Positions 22,162-23,740 of a stretch of DNA of 23,740 bases are shown here, piece by piece. The position numbers were made by a program, and so were the translations under genes. The notes beneath the pieces were generated by a model. That model saw only the letters and a program-made list of their open reading frames with translations. It was not told where the DNA came from and did no database searches. The stretch is from an uncultured Oscillospiraceae bacterium (GTDB lineage Bacteria > Bacillota > Clostridia > Oscillospirales > Oscillospiraceae), in assembly GCA_910587285.1 (NCBI GenBank), contig CAJULM010000042.1, positions 1-23,740 of the forward strand. The letters are read 5' to 3'. Within the stretch, counting starts at the first letter, position 1, and every line of letters begins with the position of its first letter.

Positions 22162-22769
22162 GGGCACCCACCCTCCCGCCGGAACAGCAGCTGACGCCAG
22201 ATGGGCATGTCGAAGGCCAGCTCCCGGCAGTAGGAAAACCAGCTCTGCGCCGCGCCCATCACCTCGTTCGGGGTGTGGGCGATGAAGTTGCGGTCGTACC
22301 GCTCCCCGTCGATCTCCCGCAGGCTCCACTCCTCCAGCCTGCCGCGCCCCTCCCGGATGGAGGCCAGAACATAGCCGCCGGGACGCACCACCGCAGCCAT
22401 CCGGGCAAAGGCCCGGGGCAGGTCCGCCACCTCCACGTGGACCAGTCCGGCGGACAGCAGGATGCCGTCCACCATGCCGGTATGGGCGTAGTCCTCCAGC
22501 ATATCCCCCTGGTAAAAGGGGATGTCCGGGTTGCGCTCCCGGGCGATCTTCAGGCTCTCGCCGCTGAAGTCCAGCCCCAGGGCCTCAAAGCCCCGCGCCC
22601 GGATGCGGCCCGTTTCGTATCCCGCGCCGCAGCACAGGTCCAGCACCCGTCCGCCGGGGGGCAGAAGGGACAAAAACTCGTCCAGGCAGGGCAGGTACGC
22701 CCCGTCCCCGTAGCCGTTCTCCGCCCATTCCGCTGCGGTCTTGTCGTAATATTCTCGTGTCCCGCGCAT
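22158..22769 (-). CDS. Class I SAM-dependent methyltransferase
   Basis: This 203-residue protein has a Rossmann-fold SAM-binding core. Motif I is V-L-D-L-C-C-G-A-G-Y-E-T-G (about 43-55), motif II is L-G-L-D-F-S (about 65-70), followed by G-D-M-L-E-D-Y, and motif IV/post-I is V-V-R-P-G-G-Y-V-L-A-S. The N-terminus R-E-Y-Y-D-K-T-A-A-E-W-A is typical of small-molecule methyltransferases of the Methyltransf_11/25 type. The substrate is unknown. The ATG at 22769 is favoured over the one at 22775 because GGGAGG on the minus strand lies 7 bases from the former and 1 base from the latter. It starts 19 bases after the nucleoside phosphorylase stop and overlaps rimI. Confidence 0.88.
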   Translation of the reverse strand: MRGTREYYDKTAAEWAENGYGDGAYLPCLDEFLSLLPPGGRVLDLCCGAGYETGRIRARGFEALGLDFSGESLKIARERNPDIPFYQGDMLEDYAHTGMVDGILLSAGLVHVEVADLPRAFARMAAVVRPGGYVLASIREGRGRLEEWSLREIDGERYDRNFIAHTPNEVMGAAQSWFSYCRELAFDMPIWRQLLFRREGGCP

Positions 22770-22788
22770 GATCATTCCTCCCAGCCGC

Positions 22789-23547
22789 TCACAAACGCGA
22801 CGCCACCTCCAACGCCACCCGGAGGTATTTTTCGTAGCTGGAGGTGGGCACCGCGCCCATAGTCCGGCGGTCCCAGGCGTCCCCGTCCAGGCTGTCCTCG
22901 GCGTAGAGGAACTGGTACACCTCCGCGCCCCGGAACTGCCCCACCGCCATGGCGGAGGCGCACTCCATGTCCACGGCAATGCAGCCGTCCGCGCGGCGCT
23001 TGGCCATGTTGTTCCGGGTCTCCCGGTAGAAGGCGTCCGTGGTCCACACTCGGCCCTTCACATAGGGCAGGTTCAGCTCGTCGAAGATATCGCCCAGCCG
23101 CGCCGACGTGGGGATGTCTACGTAATCGCTGACAGGCAGATAATGGTAGCTGGTGCCCTCGTCCCGGTAGGCGGCGGTGGGCAGGATGAAGTGTCCGGCG
23201 GTGAGGGCGGAGTCCAGTACCCCGCAGGAGCCGTAGAGTAGCACCTTTTTCGCCCCCATGGCCAACGCCTCCTCCAGCAGTCCCGCCGTGCCCGCACCGC
23301 CAATCAGCGTGCGGAAGATACCGATGCTGCGGCCATTCCAATCCAGCTTATAAACGGGGATATCAACGCCCTCCCGCAGAGTGGCGACCACCTGGGTGGG
23401 GCAGACGCGCTCCAGCGCATGGAAGGTCTTGTCCTTGAAGGTCATGATGACCGTTTCCGGGAAAGCGTCCGTGGGGTTGAACGAACGCTGGTATTCAAAT
23501 TTTACGATTTCCTCGGAATCAGGGTCGAAAGTATCAAATAGGCTCAT
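22789..23547 (-). CDS. Nucleoside phosphorylase (uridine-phosphorylase-like)
   Basis: This 252-residue PNP/UDP phosphorylase-family protein should cleave a nucleoside with phosphate to base plus ribose-1-phosphate in salvage. Family features are G-G-A-G-T-A (about 83-88), L-L-Y-G-S-C-G-V-L (103-111) in the phosphate/ribose region, and A-V-D-M-E-C-A-S-A-M-A (190-200), the ribose-binding V-x-M-E block. Purine versus pyrimidine preference is uncertain. The ATG at 23547 is preceded by GAGGAGGAG on the minus strand. It is the first gene of the operon leading to tsaD. I find no promoter before the hairpin repeat 16 bases upstream. Confidence 0.85.
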   Translation of the reverse strand: MSLFDTFDPDSEEIVKFEYQRSFNPTDAFPETVIMTFKDKTFHALERVCPTQVVATLREGVDIPVYKLDWNGRSIGIFRTLIGGAGTAGLLEEALAMGAKKVLLYGSCGVLDSALTAGHFILPTAAYRDEGTSYHYLPVSDYVDIPTSARLGDIFDELNLPYVKGRVWTTDAFYRETRNNMAKRRADGCIAVDMECASAMAVGQFRGAEVYQFLYAEDSLDGDAWDRRTMGAVPTSSYEKYLRVALEVASRL

Positions 23548-23563
23548 AAAAACTCCTCCTCTA

Positions 23564-23590
23564 TGTAGGGGCGGACATTGTCCGCCCGCG
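23564..23590 (+). repeat. TGTAGGGG-type intergenic hairpin repeat, copy 2
   Basis: It begins TGTAGGGG like the copy at 5750 and contains the perfect 8-bp stem GGGCGGAC-ATT-GTCCGCCC (23569-23587). The stem sequence differs from copy 1 but stays self-complementary, while the opening and the central TT are kept. It lies in the 5' region of the nucleoside phosphorylase operon. Confidence 0.65.
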
Positions 23591-23600
23591 TTCTATGAGA

Positions 23601-23740
23601 GATGCCGGTTGACGGCGGCCGCAGGCCGCCCCAACCGCGAGCCCAGCGTAAGCGGGTCGCGGTTGGAAGCGAGGAGCAAGGGAGCGGCATGAGGAATGCC
23701 CGGCAGGGCGTTCCGAATGAAGCGGACTTTGCGACGAGCT
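23601..23740. repeat. Hairpin-rich intergenic element at the right edge (truncated)
   Basis: Successive hairpins lie end to end: GCCG/CGGC (23604-23616), GGCGGCC-GCA-GGCCGCC (23614-23630), a long stem CCAACCGCGA/TCGCGGTTGG (23631-23666) that continues as CCC/GGG and GC/GC to a GNRA-type GTAA loop, and GGAATGCCC-GGCA-GGGCGTTCC (23693-23714, one T-G pair). No coding gene is evident. It could be a structured RNA or an interspersed repeat. The element runs off the window. Confidence 0.6.

Noticed and set aside
1..23740. CRISPR arrays, tRNA or rRNA genes, prophage or IS genes
   Set aside because: I saw no regularly spaced repeats, no cloverleaf-like GGTTCGAATCC segments, and no transposase, integrase or phage proteins in any plausible frame.

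Overview
The window is GC-rich DNA from a spore-forming Firmicute. Spo0A, the dipicolinate synthase pair DpaA/DpaB, strong AGGAGG-type ribosome binding sites, sigma-A-like promoters with 16-17 base spacers, and an exact 16-base parS palindrome all fit the class Clostridia. The GC-rich codon use and gene content suggest an Oscillospiraceae-like gut bacterium (inference; no 16S or marker tree is available). Bases 1-32 are not biological: they match an Illumina TruSeq read-1 adapter, so the left edge is probably a raw contig end.

Layout. 33-8044 (+): recJ and rel (ppGpp synthetase/hydrolase), then a three-gene set of ATP-grasp ligase, aspartate/glutamate racemase and MurE-like ligase, closed by a strong terminator. 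8098-10032 (-): cytosolic type I pullulanase, divergent from spo0A (10331-11092, +). 11097-13185 (-): nicotinate phosphoribosyltransferase and an MTA/SAH-nucleosidase-like protein, tail to tail with spo0A. 13291-13923 (-): rubrerythrin, divergent from a histidine phosphatase (14077-14670, +). 14827-16277 (+): dpaA-dpaB. 16287-17494 (+): corA behind a leader of about 240 bases. 17501-17516: parS, followed by a terminator. 17594-18640 (+): LytTR regulator plus four-helix DUF3021-type membrane protein. 18689-19104 (+): two tandem paralogous mini membrane proteins and a bidirectional terminator. 23547-19103 (-): a compact operon of nucleoside phosphorylase, SAM methyltransferase, RimI, tandem-GNAT protein, GNAT and TsaD. 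23564-23740: intergenic hairpins and repeat-like DNA up to the right edge.

How the genes work together. recJ and rel are housekeeping repair and stringent-response genes. The ligase/racemase/Mur-ligase set looks like a module that makes a D-amino acid and joins it to a carboxyl acceptor, most simply in peptidoglycan cross-bridge synthesis, but its product is not known from sequence. Spo0A (sporulation entry) and DpaAB (spore-core dipicolinate) belong to sporulation. The right-hand operon joins tRNA t6A modification with protein N-acetylation and small-molecule transferases.

The observations most worth following up are the cell-wall-like trio with its altered Mur-ligase specificity motif, the exact parS, the Spo0A acidic-pocket change with an upstream 0A box, the corA leader with a possible upstream ORF, the tandem mini membrane proteins, and the hairpin-rich right end.
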